Below are positions 18,531 through 27,543 of a stretch of DNA of 64,000 nt, piece after piece. The position numbers and the translations under genes were made by a program. Source of the DNA: Pseudomonas graminis. GTDB lineage: Bacteria > Pseudomonadota > Gammaproteobacteria > Pseudomonadales > Pseudomonadaceae. Each line of letters starts with the position of its first letter. The first letter of the stretch is position 1. Location: the NCBI RefSeq assembly GCF_900111735.1, contig NZ_FOHW01000006.1:1-64000 (forward strand). The letters are read 5' to 3'. A model generated the notes under the pieces. It was not told the origin of the DNA. It ran no database searches and saw only the letters and a list, made by a program, of their open reading frames with translations.

Positions 18531-18570
18531 AAAAGGCCCTGAAGTGAAAGCTTCAGGGCCTTTTGTTTTA
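18531..18570. terminator. Rho-independent terminator after leuA
   Basis: A perfect stem GGCCCTGAAG/CTTCAGGGCC with a short loop is flanked by AAAA on the left and TTTTGTTTT on the right, so it can stop transcription of leuA and, from the other strand, of the gene ending at 18582. Confidence 0.9.
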
Positions 18571-18581
18571 GCGCCGGATGA

Positions 18582-18989
18582 TCAGGCCGTGGTGTCGACC
18601 TTGACTTTCATCAGGTTCAACAGGGAAGCCTGCAGCGCCCCCAACTGAGCCATGGTGCCGGAAATCTGCTGCTGGATTGCCATGACCTGCGTGGCCTTCA
18701 GCTCATCCGGCGTCTTGCTGCCCTGGACAGCAGCCAACTGAGCCTGCTGCTGCTGGAGCATTTTCTGCGTTCGCTCAATCTGCTCCTGCAACTGCTTGAT
18801 CATCTCCTCCTTCATGCTCGGCGCGTCGCCCGACTCAGTGGCTCCGGCCGCCTTGGTGTCGCCATAGACGTTACCGCGCAGCTCGACGCTGGCGGTCTTG
18901 GCATCGCTCTTGGTGGAGTCGTCGGTTTTGACAGCAGCCGTAAACACGCTGGAGTAAGCACCCAACGAACTGGTGTTGATGGTGGTCAT
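18582..18989 (-). CDS. FlxA-like coiled-coil protein, paralogue A
   Basis: 135-residue protein starting MTTINTSSLGAYSSVFTAAV, with AAGGAG upstream of the ATG. Residues 60-115 form a glutamine-rich coiled coil (KEEMIKQLQEQIERTQKMLQ) followed by a QVMAIQQQISG-like segment and the ending VDTTA. It has no signal peptide or membrane segment. The same plan and the same N- and C-terminal motifs recur in the adjacent gene at 19115-19570, so they are tandem paralogues. FlxA-family proteins are poorly characterised, some tied to the flagellar regulon; no function can be assigned here. Confidence 0.65.
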   Translation of the reverse strand: MTTINTSSLGAYSSVFTAAVKTDDSTKSDAKTASVELRGNVYGDTKAAGATESGDAPSMKEEMIKQLQEQIERTQKMLQQQQAQLAAVQGSKTPDELKATQVMAIQQQISGTMAQLGALQASLLNLMKVKVDTTA

Positions 18990-19114
18990 GATGAACTCCT
19001 TATGAGGTGCACTTTGTATCGGCCAGCGTACAAACATCTGAAGTCGAATTTATTGCAGACGCAAGAACGCCCCACGACCGACGTCATGGAGCGGTTTGGG
19101 TCTGAATCAGTGAA

Positions 19115-19570
19115 TCAGGCGGTGGTGTTGATGCTGCCGGACTTCTGCAGTTGCAGGAGGGCCGCCTGCTCCGTAGCCAGGCTGGCGGTGGACGACGAGA
19201 TCTGTCCCTGAATGGCCATCACGCGTGCGGACTTTTCCTCGTCCGAGCCGGAACTTGCCTGGGCGGCAGCGAGCTGCTGTTGCTGCTCCTGCAAGCGCTT
19301 CTGGGTTTCCTTGATCTGCTCCTCCAGCTTCTCGATGGCCTGCTCGCTGGTGCTGGAAGAATCAGAGGCCCCACCCGCTCCGCCAGCACCGCCAGCACCG
19401 CCAGCACCGCCAGCGCCACCTGCCGCAGTGGCTGTGGTCGACGCAGATGCCGACGTGGCATCTGTGGTGGAGGTGTCGCTGTCGGCCGCTGCTGTTGTGG
19501 CGTCTTTCTTGACCGCGACGGTGAAGCTGGTGGAGTAGGAACTCAATGAGGATGTGCTGATGGTGGTCAT
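19115..19570 (-). CDS. FlxA-like coiled-coil protein, paralogue B with Gly-Gly-Ala repeat
   Basis: 151-residue paralogue of the preceding gene, beginning MTTISTSSLSSYSTSFTVAV and ending SINTTA. The middle contains a Ser/Thr/Ala-rich linker and a run of Gly-Gly-Ala units (about residues 52-69) encoded by a 9-bp tandem repeat. The coiled coil SEQAIEKLEEQIKETQKRLQ and ARVMAIQGQISS follow, matching paralogue A. ATG at 19570 has GGAGAT upstream. It lies 125 bases upstream of paralogue A on the same strand, so both could be co-transcribed. Function unknown. Confidence 0.62.
   Translation of the reverse strand: MTTISTSSLSSYSTSFTVAVKKDATTAAADSDTSTTDATSASASTTATAAGGAGGAGGAGGAGGAGGASDSSSTSEQAIEKLEEQIKETQKRLQEQQQQLAAAQASSGSDEEKSARVMAIQGQISSSTASLATEQAALLQLQKSGSINTTA
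19382..19417. repeat. 9-bp tandem repeat encoding Gly-Gly-Ala
   Basis: Three exact and one near-exact copies of GCCAGCACC in tandem inside the coding region of FlxA-like paralogue B. Such an in-frame short repeat can change copy number by slippage without breaking the frame. Confidence 0.75.
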
Positions 19571-19628
19571 ACCGATCTCCTGTCTGGGTACAACCGCTAT
19601 CGACCACCCGCCCCTCAACTCTATGACG

Positions 19629-20420
19629 TTACTGTATCTCGAATGTATCGGCGTCGAGACAGGCCGGGAATTTCTCGCGATACGCCGCCAGGCTCAGCGC
19701 TGACAAGCTGACCTGAAACACGCCGTCGGCCTCGCCGATGTTCAGCAGGCTCTCGCCCTGGAAGTCCAGCACCTGGCTGTCGCCCGTGTACGCGAAACCC
19801 TTGCCATCGATGCCCACACGATTCACCGCGGCGACGTAACACAGGTTCTCGATGGCGCGCGCCGGCAGCAAGCGGTTCCAGTGCAGACGGCGAGCGCCCG
19901 GCCAGTTGGCGGTGTACAGCAGCAGATCGGTATTCTGGGCGTCACGGCTCCACACCGGAAAACGCAGGTCGTAGCAGATCAGCGGACGAATTCGCCAGCC
20001 TTTGAGTTCGAACTGCACCTGGCGCTCGCCCGGGCTGAAATGCTCATGCTCGCCGGCCATTCTGAACAGATGGCGCTTGTCGTAATGCAGCAGCTCGCCG
20101 TCCGGCCGCGCCCACAGCAAGCGATTGCGATGGCTGCCGTCAGCGGCGCGAATGATCACGCTCCCAGTCACTACCGCATCCAGCTGCCTGGCCTGGGCCA
20201 GTATCCACTGGGCAGTCGGGCCGTCTTCGGGCTCGGCCAGGGTTTCGGACTCCATGGTAAAGCCAGTGGTGAACATCTCCGGCAGGATCACCAGATCCGC
20301 GCCCTTGGCCTGGGCAAGCAGCTCTTCGAAGTGGGCGTGGTTCGCCGGGGCGTCGTGCCAGACCAGCGTGGTCTGGACCAGCGCGATGTTCAGATTGGGC
20401 AGCGTGGTCAGATCGCGCAT
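19629..20420 (-). CDS. Omega-amidase (nitrilase superfamily, YafV-like)
   Basis: 263-residue carbon-nitrogen hydrolase. The Glu-Lys-Cys triad is Glu48 (LPEMFTTG), Lys115 (YDKRHLF) and Cys149 (ICYDLRFP). YafV-type enzymes hydrolyse alpha-ketoglutaramate and similar omega-amides. Its start lies inside the end of the aminotransferase gene (13-base overlap), indicating coupling. A glutamine-dependent keto-acid transaminase paired with omega-amidase is a known arrangement that drives methionine salvage by removing the ketoglutaramate product; that role is inferred from pairing. Confidence 0.87.
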   Translation of the reverse strand: MRDLTTLPNLNIALVQTTLVWHDAPANHAHFEELLAQAKGADLVILPEMFTTGFTMESETLAEPEDGPTAQWILAQARQLDAVVTGSVIIRAADGSHRNRLLWARPDGELLHYDKRHLFRMAGEHEHFSPGERQVQFELKGWRIRPLICYDLRFPVWSRDAQNTDLLLYTANWPGARRLHWNRLLPARAIENLCYVAAVNRVGIDGKGFAYTGDSQVLDFQGESLLNIGEADGVFQVSLSALSLAAYREKFPACLDADTFEIQ

Positions 20421-21556
20421 AGTTTCTCCGCTGCCTGACGCAGCGTCTCCTCACGCTTGGGAAAGCACAGCCGGATCAGGCGCTGGCCTTCGGGCGGACT
20501 CTGGTAGAACACCGAAATAGGAATGCTCGCCACACCGTGCTCGCGGGTCATCCACAGGGACATGTCGACGTCGTTGAGGTCCGGGCGGATCTGCGAATAA
20601 TCGACGAGCTGAAAGTAGGTGCCACTGGCCCGGGTGAAGGTGAAACGCGAAGCTTCCAGGCGATCGCAAAAATAGTCGCGTTTGGCCTGATAGAAAGCCG
20701 GCAGTTCGTCGACGTGTTCAGGGTGCGCCGCCATGAAATCTGCCAGGGCCCATTGCAGCGGTGTAACGCCGCAGAACGCGACGAACTGGTGGATCTTCCG
20801 TGCTTCGGCGGTCAGCGCCGGCGGCGCAACGAGGTAGCCGGTTTTCCAGCCGGTGACGTGGTAGGTCTTGCCAAACGAACTGACCACAAAGGCGCGCTGA
20901 TAGAGTTCGTCATGGGCCAGCACGCTGGCGTGTTGCAGCCCGTCGAATACCAGATGCTCATAGACCTCGTCGCTGAGCACATAAATGTCCCGGTCACGAA
21001 TCAACGCCGCCAAGCGGTCCAGCTCGTCGCGCGTGATCAGTGCCCCGCTGGGGTTATGGGGCGTGTTGATGACGATCATGCGGGTGCGAGGGCTCAACGC
21101 GGCAGTGAGATTTTCCCAGTCGATGGCGAAATCGCCGTCTTTGAGCTGCACATGGATGCAACGCCCGCCAGCCAGTTCCACCGAAGGCGCGTAGCTGTCG
21201 TAGCACGGGTCGAAGACGATCACCTCATCGCCGGCGCTCACAACAGTCTGAATGGCGCAGAAGATGGCGTGGGTCGCGCCTGGGGTGATGGTGATTTCGC
21301 TGTCGACGCCGATCTGACGGCCGTAGCAGCGAGCGATCTTGGCGGCGACTTGCTCGCGCAATGCCAGCAGGCCGGCCATCGGCGCGTATTGATTGTTGCC
21401 GTCCATGACGCGGCGGCAAAGAGCTTCACGCAGTGCGTCGGGCCCATCGAAATCGGGAAAACCCTGAGACAGATTGATCGCCCCGGTTTCGGCAGCCAGT
21501 TGGGACATCACAGTAAAAATGGTGGTGCCAACGTTCGGCAATTTGCTGGTGATCAT
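20408..21556 (-). CDS. Pyridoxal phosphate aminotransferase (methionine/glutamine transaminase, YbdL-like)
   Basis: 382-residue fold type I aminotransferase. The PLP lysine is Lys230 in VVSSFGKTYHVTGWKTGYLV, with the NTPHNPSGA motif at about 164-172 and DEVYEHLVFD at about 196-205. The start MITSKLPNVGTTIFTVMSQLA at 21556 is that of the YbdL/methionine aminotransferase group; residues encoded upstream are unlike any family N-terminus. It probably transaminates 4-methylthio-2-oxobutyrate with glutamine, working with the overlapping omega-amidase. Separated from der by a terminator. Confidence 0.87.
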   Translation of the reverse strand: MITSKLPNVGTTIFTVMSQLAAETGAINLSQGFPDFDGPDALREALCRRVMDGNNQYAPMAGLLALREQVAAKIARCYGRQIGVDSEITITPGATHAIFCAIQTVVSAGDEVIVFDPCYDSYAPSVELAGGRCIHVQLKDGDFAIDWENLTAALSPRTRMIVINTPHNPSGALITRDELDRLAALIRDRDIYVLSDEVYEHLVFDGLQHASVLAHDELYQRAFVVSSFGKTYHVTGWKTGYLVAPPALTAEARKIHQFVAFCGVTPLQWALADFMAAHPEHVDELPAFYQAKRDYFCDRLEASRFTFTRASGTYFQLVDYSQIRPDLNDVDMSLWMTREHGVASIPISVFYQSPPEGQRLIRLCFPKREETLRQAAEKLCAI

Positions 21557-21626
21557 GGGTTTTCCTGCTCCACTCCCGGCTCCTGGACGGCACGGGGATT
21601 CGCAGAATAGCCCAGATGTCGCGCAC

Positions 21627-21648
21627 AAAAAAAGGCGCCACTGGCGCC
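21627..21648 (-). terminator. Rho-independent terminator after der
   Basis: Stem GGCGCCA-GTGGCGCC-type hairpin (21634-21640 with 21642-21648), followed on the minus strand by a run of seven T residues, 26 bases beyond the der stop codon. Confidence 0.88.
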
Positions 21649-21673
21649 TTTTCCGAGAAAGACCTTTACACGA

Positions 21674-23146
21674 TCAGCGCTTGTCGCGGCGCTTCTTGTC
21701 GGCCTTCTTGTGGTGCGACATCATGCGACGCTTCTTGTTGACCTGGCGGTCGGTCAGCGTGTTCTTGTTGCCTTCGTACGGGTTCTCGCCGCCCTTGAAC
21801 TCGATGCGGATCGGCGTACCGACCAGCTTGAGCACACGGCGATAGGTGTTCTCGAGATAGCGGACGTACGACTTCGGTACTTTCTCCACCTGGTTACCGT
21901 GGATAACGATCAACGGCGGGTTCGCGCCGCCCAAGTGAGCGTAACGCAGCTTGATGCGGCGGCTGCCCACCATGGGCGGTGCGTGCTCGCTGACCGCGTC
22001 TTCCAGAATCTGGGTCAGGCGGCTGGTCGGCCAACGGGTCACTGCGGACTTGAACGAGTTCTGCACCGACTGATACAGGTTGCCCACGCCGGTGCCGTGC
22101 AGCGCCGAGATGAAGTGGATATCGGCGAAGTCGACGAAGAACAACCGACGCTCCAGCTCGACCTTCACGTAGTCGCGCTCGCTTGGCACCATGCCATCCC
22201 ACTTGTTCAGCGCGATGACCAGTGCCCGACCGGATTCAAGGGCAAAGCCCAGCAGGTTGAGGTCGTGGTCGACGACGCCTTCGCGGGCGTCCATCACGAA
22301 GATCACCACGTTGGCGTCTTTGATCGCCTGCAGGGTTTTGACCACGGAGAACTTTTCGACTTCTTCGTGGATCTTGCCGCGCTTGCGCACACCGGCGGTG
22401 TCGATCAGCGTGTACTTTTCCTCGTTGCGTTCGAACGGGATGTAAATGCTGTCACGGGTGGTGCCGGGCTCGTCGTAGACGATAACGCGGTCTTCACCGA
22501 GCATGCGGTTGACCAGCGTCGACTTGCCGACGTTAGGGCGACCGATGATTGCGATCTTGATGCCGTCCTTCTCGCTCGGACCCGGAATGCGCTTGGCTTC
22601 CTGACCTTCGGCGACGACTTCCTCTTCTTCGCCTTCTTCGACTTCGTCAGCGTCTTTCGGGAAATCACGCAAGGCGATTTCGAGCATCTGCGTGATGCCT
22701 CGACCGTGAGCGCCGGCAACCGGAATCGCGTCACCCATGCCCAGCGGTGCAAACTCGGCGCGGGCCATGTCAGGGTCGATGTTGTCGACCTTGTTGGCGA
22801 CCACGTAAGACGTCTTGTTGCGCTTGCGCAAGTGCTCGCCAATCATCTGGTCGGCGGCAGTGAAGCCTGCTTTGGCGTCAACGAGGAACAACACGACATC
22901 GGCTTCTTCGATGGCCAGCAGCGACTGCTCGGCCATTTTTTCGTCCATGCCGTGCTCGTCACCGGAGATACCGCCGGTGTCGATCAGGATGTAGGAGCGC
23001 CCTTGCCACTTGGCCTCACCGTATTGGCGATCACGGGTCAGACCGGACAAGTCGCCGACGATGGCGTCGCGAGTCCTGGTCAGGCGGTTGAACAAGGTGG
23101 ACTTGCCGACGTTCGGTCGACCCACCAGGGCGATTACGGGAACCAT
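21674..23146 (-). CDS. der: Ribosome-associated GTPase Der (EngA)
   Basis: 490-residue essential GTPase with two tandem G domains used in 50S subunit assembly. The first G1 motif is [14 protein letters not shown] at residues 9-22; the second, [15 protein letters not shown], follows after an acidic linker rich in Glu ([13 protein letters not shown]) at about residue 200. The DTAGV and NKWDGM motifs of G domain 2 are present. The C-terminal KH-like domain ends in the basic tail [13 protein letters not shown]. The ATG at 23146 is preferred over the GTG at 23158 because GTGGAGAG then serves as the ribosome binding site. Confidence 0.97.
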   Translation of the reverse strand: MVPVIALVGRPNVGKSTLFNRLTRTRDAIVGDLSGLTRDRQYGEAKWQGRSYILIDTGGISGDEHGMDEKMAEQSLLAIEEADVVLFLVDAKAGFTAADQMIGEHLRKRNKTSYVVANKVDNIDPDMARAEFAPLGMGDAIPVAGAHGRGITQMLEIALRDFPKDADEVEEGEEEEVVAEGQEAKRIPGPSEKDGIKIAIIGRPNVGKSTLVNRMLGEDRVIVYDEPGTTRDSIYIPFERNEEKYTLIDTAGVRKRGKIHEEVEKFSVVKTLQAIKDANVVIFVMDAREGVVDHDLNLLGFALESGRALVIALNKWDGMVPSERDYVKVELERRLFFVDFADIHFISALHGTGVGNLYQSVQNSFKSAVTRWPTSRLTQILEDAVSEHAPPMVGSRRIKLRYAHLGGANPPLIVIHGNQVEKVPKSYVRYLENTYRRVLKLVGTPIRIEFKGGENPYEGNKNTLTDRQVNKKRRMMSHHKKADKKRRDKR

Positions 23147-23170
23147 GCGGCTCTCCACTTCGTTATTTCA

Positions 23171-23201
23171 GAAAATACAAAAGCCGCTGCAAGGCAGCGG
23201 C
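23171..23201 (-). terminator. Rho-independent terminator after bamB
   Basis: Eight-base stem GCCGCTGC/GCAGCGGC (23183-23190 with 23194-23201), followed on the minus strand by TTTTGTATTTT. It closes the transcription unit ending with bamB and separates it from der, 95 bases beyond the bamB stop. Confidence 0.82.
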
Positions 23202-23295
23202 CGGAGTTCGGAGCAACGCCAAAGCGTCGCAGGCCCCATGAAAGCGGGGCCGCCTGGGGAAGCCGAAAAACGACCTCCTCAAGCATAGACAGCCA

Positions 23296-24447
23296 CTACT
23301 TGATCGTCAGCGCTTCCAGCTTGCCGCTGTTGCCGAAGACATAAATGGTGCTGCCGGAGACCAGCGGGCGAGCACGCAAGCCATCGCTGTCAATCTTTTC
23401 ACGGGCGACAAAATGGCCATCGACCTGGCTCAGCAGGTGCAGATAGCCTTCCATGTCACCGACCGCGACGTAGCTGGAGAACACCTCCGGCGCGCCGAGT
23501 TGACGACGGGCCAGCGAGTCGTTGCTCCACAGACCGGTGGAAGAGCGCTCATCAATGCCTTCCACGGTGCCGTTGGCCAGCGAGACGTAAACGCTGCCGA
23601 AGCCCTGCGCCACACCCGAATAGCTCGATGCATCACGCTGCCACAGCACGCGACCGCTCTGCAGTTCCAGACCGGCTACGCGGCCCTGATAGGTCGCGAC
23701 GTACAGCGTGTTGCCGGAGAGCAGCAAGCCGCCGTCGATGTCGACCACGCGATCCAGCTCGGAGCGACCTGTTGGAACGGCAACGCGCTGCTCCCAGGCC
23801 GGGACGCCGTTATTGATGTCCAGCGCCACGACCTTGCCGGTCGACAGACCTGCGATGGCCAGCGAGTTGGTGGCAATCGGTGCACCGGTGCCACGCAGCG
23901 TCAGAACCGCGGGACTGCTCTCGTAGATCCAGCGCTGATCACCTGTGACGGCGTCATAACCGATGACCCGGTCATCCTGCGTCTGGGCAACCACGACACT
24001 GCCGTTGGTGGCCGGAGCGGACAGCACTTCGCTGGTCGCCTTGGCTTTCCACTTTTGCTCGCCGGTGGCTTCGTCGAGGACGATGACTTCGCCGCGCAAC
24101 GTGCCGAGCATGACCAGACCGAAACCTACGCCGACGGCGCCGGAAACCGGTTGCTCAAGCTCTTTTTTCCAGACCACGTCGCCGTTGCTGCGGTTGATCG
24201 CCATGACCAGACCATTCGCATCAGCTGCGTAAATGTTCTCGCCGTCGATGGCCGGAACCAGCATGTTGTAGATGTCGCCCTGACCGTCACCGACGGAACG
24301 GCTCCACAACTTCTGCAGCGTTACTTCCTGTTTGAAGTCGACGAGTTCTGCCGGAGGCAGCTCTTTTTTGCTGTTGCTGCTGCAACCCGCGGCCAGAATG
24401 GCCAGAGCCAGCAATGCTGCATGTTTCCAACGAATCACGTCACGCAT
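23296..24447 (-). CDS. bamB: Outer membrane protein assembly factor BamB
   Basis: 383-residue outer-membrane lipoprotein of the BAM complex, which helps insert beta-barrel proteins. The signal peptide ends in the lipobox LAAGC with Cys22. The remainder is an eight-bladed PQQ-type beta propeller with repeated motifs such as NGLVMAINRSNGDVVWKKEL, EVIVLDEATGEQKWKAKA, RVIGYDAVTGDQRWIYES and RVAGLELQSGRVLWQRDA. The start overlaps the end of yfgM by eight bases. Order hisS-yfgM-bamB-der is the standard gammaproteobacterial arrangement. Confidence 0.96.
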   Translation of the reverse strand: MRDVIRWKHAALLALAILAAGCSSNSKKELPPAELVDFKQEVTLQKLWSRSVGDGQGDIYNMLVPAIDGENIYAADANGLVMAINRSNGDVVWKKELEQPVSGAVGVGFGLVMLGTLRGEVIVLDEATGEQKWKAKATSEVLSAPATNGSVVVAQTQDDRVIGYDAVTGDQRWIYESSPAVLTLRGTGAPIATNSLAIAGLSTGKVVALDINNGVPAWEQRVAVPTGRSELDRVVDIDGGLLLSGNTLYVATYQGRVAGLELQSGRVLWQRDASSYSGVAQGFGSVYVSLANGTVEGIDERSSTGLWSNDSLARRQLGAPEVFSSYVAVGDMEGYLHLLSQVDGHFVAREKIDSDGLRARPLVSGSTIYVFGNSGKLEALTIK

Positions 24448-25081
24448 CCCCTTTCGCCAGATCGTCGAGCTTCATTTGCAAACCGCCAACAGCCGCTTCT
24501 TCTGAAAGCGACGCCTTGGCTTTTTTGTATGCAGCGTAGGCATCATCGGTGCGACCCAGCTGAACCAGCAGGTCACCACGCAGCTCTTCACGGCTGGCCG
24601 CGAAAGACGGGTCGGCTTGACCGTCAAGCAGCTTCAGCGCGTCTTCGGCCTTGTTCTGTGCAGCGAGTACGCGAGCCAGACGCTGACGGGCAATTTCACC
24701 CAGGGTCGCGTTGGCTGGCTTGTCGGTCACGGATTTCAGTTCGTTCGCGGCATCATCCAGCTTGCCCGTGTCCACAGCCACCTTGGCCACGAACAGGCTG
24801 CCGTACTGGGCGTACGCGGTGCCACCGAATTCGCTCTTCAGCTTGCCGGCGATCTCGGCCACACGGCCTGCATCGGCCTGGCCGCTGGGCGTCAGTGCGG
24901 TTTCCAGCAATTGCTGATACAGCGCCGAACCACCTTGCGCCTGGTTGTTCTGATAGCGCTGCCAGCCTTGCCAGCCCAACACCACAATCACTGCCAGCAG
25001 GCCGCCGGTGACCAAAGGCTTGCCGTTACGCTGCCACCAGTCCTTTACGGCAACCAGCTCATCATCATCGGTACTCGACAC
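24440..25081 (-). CDS. yfgM: YfgM, ancillary SecYEG translocon subunit
   Basis: 213-residue inner-membrane protein with a single transmembrane helix at about residues 21-38 (KPLVTGGLLAVIVVLGWQGW) and a periplasmic TPR-like domain (LYQQLLETAL, KLKSEFGGTAYAQYGSLFVA, LLDGQADPSFAASREELRGD). In E. coli YfgM binds SecYEG and PpiD and helps hand over exported proteins. A GTG start at 25081 is chosen: AGGAG stands eight bases before it and the protein then opens with the family SSTDDDELVAVKDWWQRNG; the ATG at 25123 would overlap the hisS end. Confidence 0.9.
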   Translation of the reverse strand: MSSTDDDELVAVKDWWQRNGKPLVTGGLLAVIVVLGWQGWQRYQNNQAQGGSALYQQLLETALTPSGQADAGRVAEIAGKLKSEFGGTAYAQYGSLFVAKVAVDTGKLDDAANELKSVTDKPANATLGEIARQRLARVLAAQNKAEDALKLLDGQADPSFAASREELRGDLLVQLGRTDDAYAAYKKAKASLSEEAAVGGLQMKLDDLAKGDA

Positions 25082-25119
25082 CCCAATACTCCTATTCGCT
25101 AAATCGGCTTTTATCAGCT

Positions 25120-26409
25120 TCAACCCTGCGAGATGCAGGTGGCCAGGTGCTCGGACAGAGCATCCCAGGCAATATTTTGTTGCTCGCCCTGACCACGCAA
25201 CGGCTTGACGCCCACTTCCTTGCGCGCCAGCTCTTCGTCGCCAAGGATCAGCGCGTACAGCGCGCCGCTCTTGTCGGCCTTCTTGAACTGGCTCTTGAAG
25301 CTGCCAGCCCCGGCGTTGACTTGCAGACGCAGGTTCGGCGCCTGGTCGCGCAAGCGCTCGGACAAGGTCAGCGCTGCCAGCTCGGCGGCCTCGCCGAACG
25401 CGCAGACGTAAACGTCGACAGTACGGGCGATTTCTTCGGGAATCTGCTCGAGGGTTTCCAGCAGTAGCACCAGACGTTCGATGCCCATGGCAAAGCCCAC
25501 GCCCGATGTCGGCTTGCCGCCCATCTGCTCGACCAGACCGTCGTAACGGCCGCCCGCGCAGACAGTGCCCTGAGCGCCGAGCTGGTCAGTGACCCACTCG
25601 AATACGGTTTTGCTGTAGTAATCCAGGCCGCGAACCAGCTTCGGATTGATCACGTAAGGAATACCCGCCGCGTCGAGACGCGCCTTCAGGCCTTCGAAGT
25701 GAACCCGGGATTCGTCGTCCAGGTAATCTGCCAGCTTGGGTGCATCGACCAGCACAGCCTGGGTTTCAGGGTGTTTGGTATCGAGCACACGCAGCGGGTT
25801 GGTCTTCAGGCGGCGCTGGCTGTCTTCGTCCAGTTGCTCGTGACGCGCCGAGAGATACTCAACCAGCGCTTCACGATAACGACCGCGCGCCTCACTGGTG
25901 CCCAGGCTGTTGAGTTCCAGTTTGACGGCATTGCGGATGCCCAGCAGGCCCCAGAGACGCCAGGTCAGTACGATCAGCTCGGCATCGATGTCCGGACCAT
26001 CGAGGTTGAACACCTCGACGCCGATCTGGTGGAACTGACGATAACGGCCTTTTTGCGGACGCTCGTGGCGAAACATCGGGCCGATGTACCAAAGCTTCTG
26101 CACCTGACCGCCGCCGGTGATGCCGTGTTCGAGGACCGCACGAACGCAGGCCGCTGTGCCTTCAGGGCGCAGGGTCAGCGAATCGCCATTGCGGTCGGCG
26201 AAGGTGTACATCTCTTTCTCGACGATGTCGGTGACTTCGCCGATGGAGCGTTTGAACAGGTCGGTGAACTCGACGATCGGCATGCGGATCTGGCGATAAC
26301 CGTAGTTATCCAGCAAACGCGAGACCGTGCCTTCGAAGTAGCGCCACAGCGGCGTCTGGTCCGGCAGGATGTCGTTCATGCCACGAATGGCTTGCAGAGA
26401 CTTACTCAC
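25120..26409 (-). CDS. hisS: Histidyl-tRNA synthetase
   Basis: 429-residue class II aminoacyl-tRNA synthetase that charges tRNA-His. The start [20 protein letters not shown] is canonical; motif 2 is around [21 protein letters not shown], the histidine-specific sequences are [15 protein letters not shown] and GGRYDGL, and motif 3 is [15 protein letters not shown]. The C-terminal anticodon-binding domain covers about residues 330-429. Length matches the family. It lies between ispG (21 bases upstream) and yfgM in one operon. Confidence 0.97.
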   Translation of the reverse strand: MSKSLQAIRGMNDILPDQTPLWRYFEGTVSRLLDNYGYRQIRMPIVEFTDLFKRSIGEVTDIVEKEMYTFADRNGDSLTLRPEGTAACVRAVLEHGITGGGQVQKLWYIGPMFRHERPQKGRYRQFHQIGVEVFNLDGPDIDAELIVLTWRLWGLLGIRNAVKLELNSLGTSEARGRYREALVEYLSARHEQLDEDSQRRLKTNPLRVLDTKHPETQAVLVDAPKLADYLDDESRVHFEGLKARLDAAGIPYVINPKLVRGLDYYSKTVFEWVTDQLGAQGTVCAGGRYDGLVEQMGGKPTSGVGFAMGIERLVLLLETLEQIPEEIARTVDVYVCAFGEAAELAALTLSERLRDQAPNLRLQVNAGAGSFKSQFKKADKSGALYALILGDEELARKEVGVKPLRGQGEQQNIAWDALSEHLATCISQG

Positions 26410-26430
26410 AAATATTCCTTGGAGACTGGG

Positions 26431-27540
26431 TTAGCCGCGCGCGATCAGCGCTGCGTCGGCCTCGACCTTTTCGGCCGCTCTCTGACGGATCAAGCGTTCA
26501 AGCTGATCCACCAGATTGTCATTTGTCAGCTTTTGCGCCGGCTTGCCATCGATGTAGATCAGGTTCGGCGTGCCACCGGTCAGACCGACGTGGGCTTCTT
26601 TCGCCTCGCCGGGACCGTTTACCACGCAACCGATTACCGCAACGTCCAGCGGGACCAGCAAATCTTCAAGGCGCCCTTCCAGGTCGTTCATGGTTTTAAC
26701 CACATCGAAATTCTGCCGCGAGCAACTCGGGCAGGCGATGAAGTTGATACCACGGGAACGCAGGCGCAGCGACTTGAGGATGTCGTAACCGACCTTCACT
26801 TCTTCAACCGGATCGGCAGCCAGGGAAATCCGAATGGTATCGCCGATCCCTTCGGCGAGCAGCATACCTAGGCCGACGGCTGATTTCACTGTGCCTGAGC
26901 GCAAACCGCCCGCTTCAGTGATGCCAAGGTGCAACGGCTGGATGATTTGTTTGGCAAGGAGGCGATAAGCCTCGACCGCCATGAACACATCGGAGGCCTT
27001 GACGCTGACCTTGAAGTCCTGGAAATCCAGACGGTCCAGATGCTCGACGTGCCGCAGCGCGGACTCGACCAGGGCAGCGGGCGTTGGCTCGCCGTACTTC
27101 TTCTGCAGGTCTTTTTCCAGCGAACCGGCATTGACGCCGATGCGGATCGGAATACCGCGATCACGGGCCGCCTCGACCACCGCGCGGACGCGGTCTTCAC
27201 GGCCGATGTTGCCCGGGTTGATCCGCAGGCAATCGACGCCCAACTCGGCCACGCGCAGGGCGATTTTATAGTCGAAGTGAATGTCAGCGACCAACGGGAC
27301 CTTGACCAACTGTTTGATACGGCCAAAGGCCTCGGCAGCGTCCATGTCCGGCACCGATACGCGGACGATGTCCACGCCAGCGGCTTCCAGACGATTGATC
27401 TGCGCCACGGTGGCCGCGACGTCATTGGTGTCGCTATTGGTCATGCTCTGCACTGCGATCGGGGCATCGCCCCCGACCGGCACCGAGCCGACCCAGATTT
27501 TACGAGATTCGCGACGTTTGATCGGAGATTCGCCGTGCAT
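26431..27540 (-). CDS. ispG: 4-hydroxy-3-methylbut-2-enyl diphosphate synthase
   Basis: 369-residue [4Fe-4S] enzyme of the MEP isoprenoid pathway that reduces the cyclic diphosphate MEcPP to HMBPP. The N-terminal TIM barrel contains [13 protein letters not shown] and [11 protein letters not shown]; the cluster ligands Cys270, Cys273 and Cys305 and Glu312 are all present ([30 protein letters not shown]), at the same numbering as in E. coli. It needs the Isc machinery encoded about 4 kb away. Three bases separate it from the stop of rodZ. Confidence 0.97.
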   Translation of the reverse strand: MHGESPIKRRESRKIWVGSVPVGGDAPIAVQSMTNSDTNDVAATVAQINRLEAAGVDIVRVSVPDMDAAEAFGRIKQLVKVPLVADIHFDYKIALRVAELGVDCLRINPGNIGREDRVRAVVEAARDRGIPIRIGVNAGSLEKDLQKKYGEPTPAALVESALRHVEHLDRLDFQDFKVSVKASDVFMAVEAYRLLAKQIIQPLHLGITEAGGLRSGTVKSAVGLGMLLAEGIGDTIRISLAADPVEEVKVGYDILKSLRLRSRGINFIACPSCSRQNFDVVKTMNDLEGRLEDLLVPLDVAVIGCVVNGPGEAKEAHVGLTGGTPNLIYIDGKPAQKLTNDNLVDQLERLIRQRAAEKVEADAALIARG

Positions 27541-27543
27541 GAC

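Noticed and set aside
16768..18531. 587-codon minus-strand frame opposite leuA
   Set aside because: Antisense shadow of leuA; no family similarity and no start signals.
19382..19417. Possible CRISPR-like array
   Set aside because: The 9-bp units have no spacers and lie in frame inside a coding region; it is a coding tandem repeat.
21710..23344. 544-codon plus-strand frame opposite der
   Set aside because: Antisense shadow of der, including its acidic linker; no start signals.
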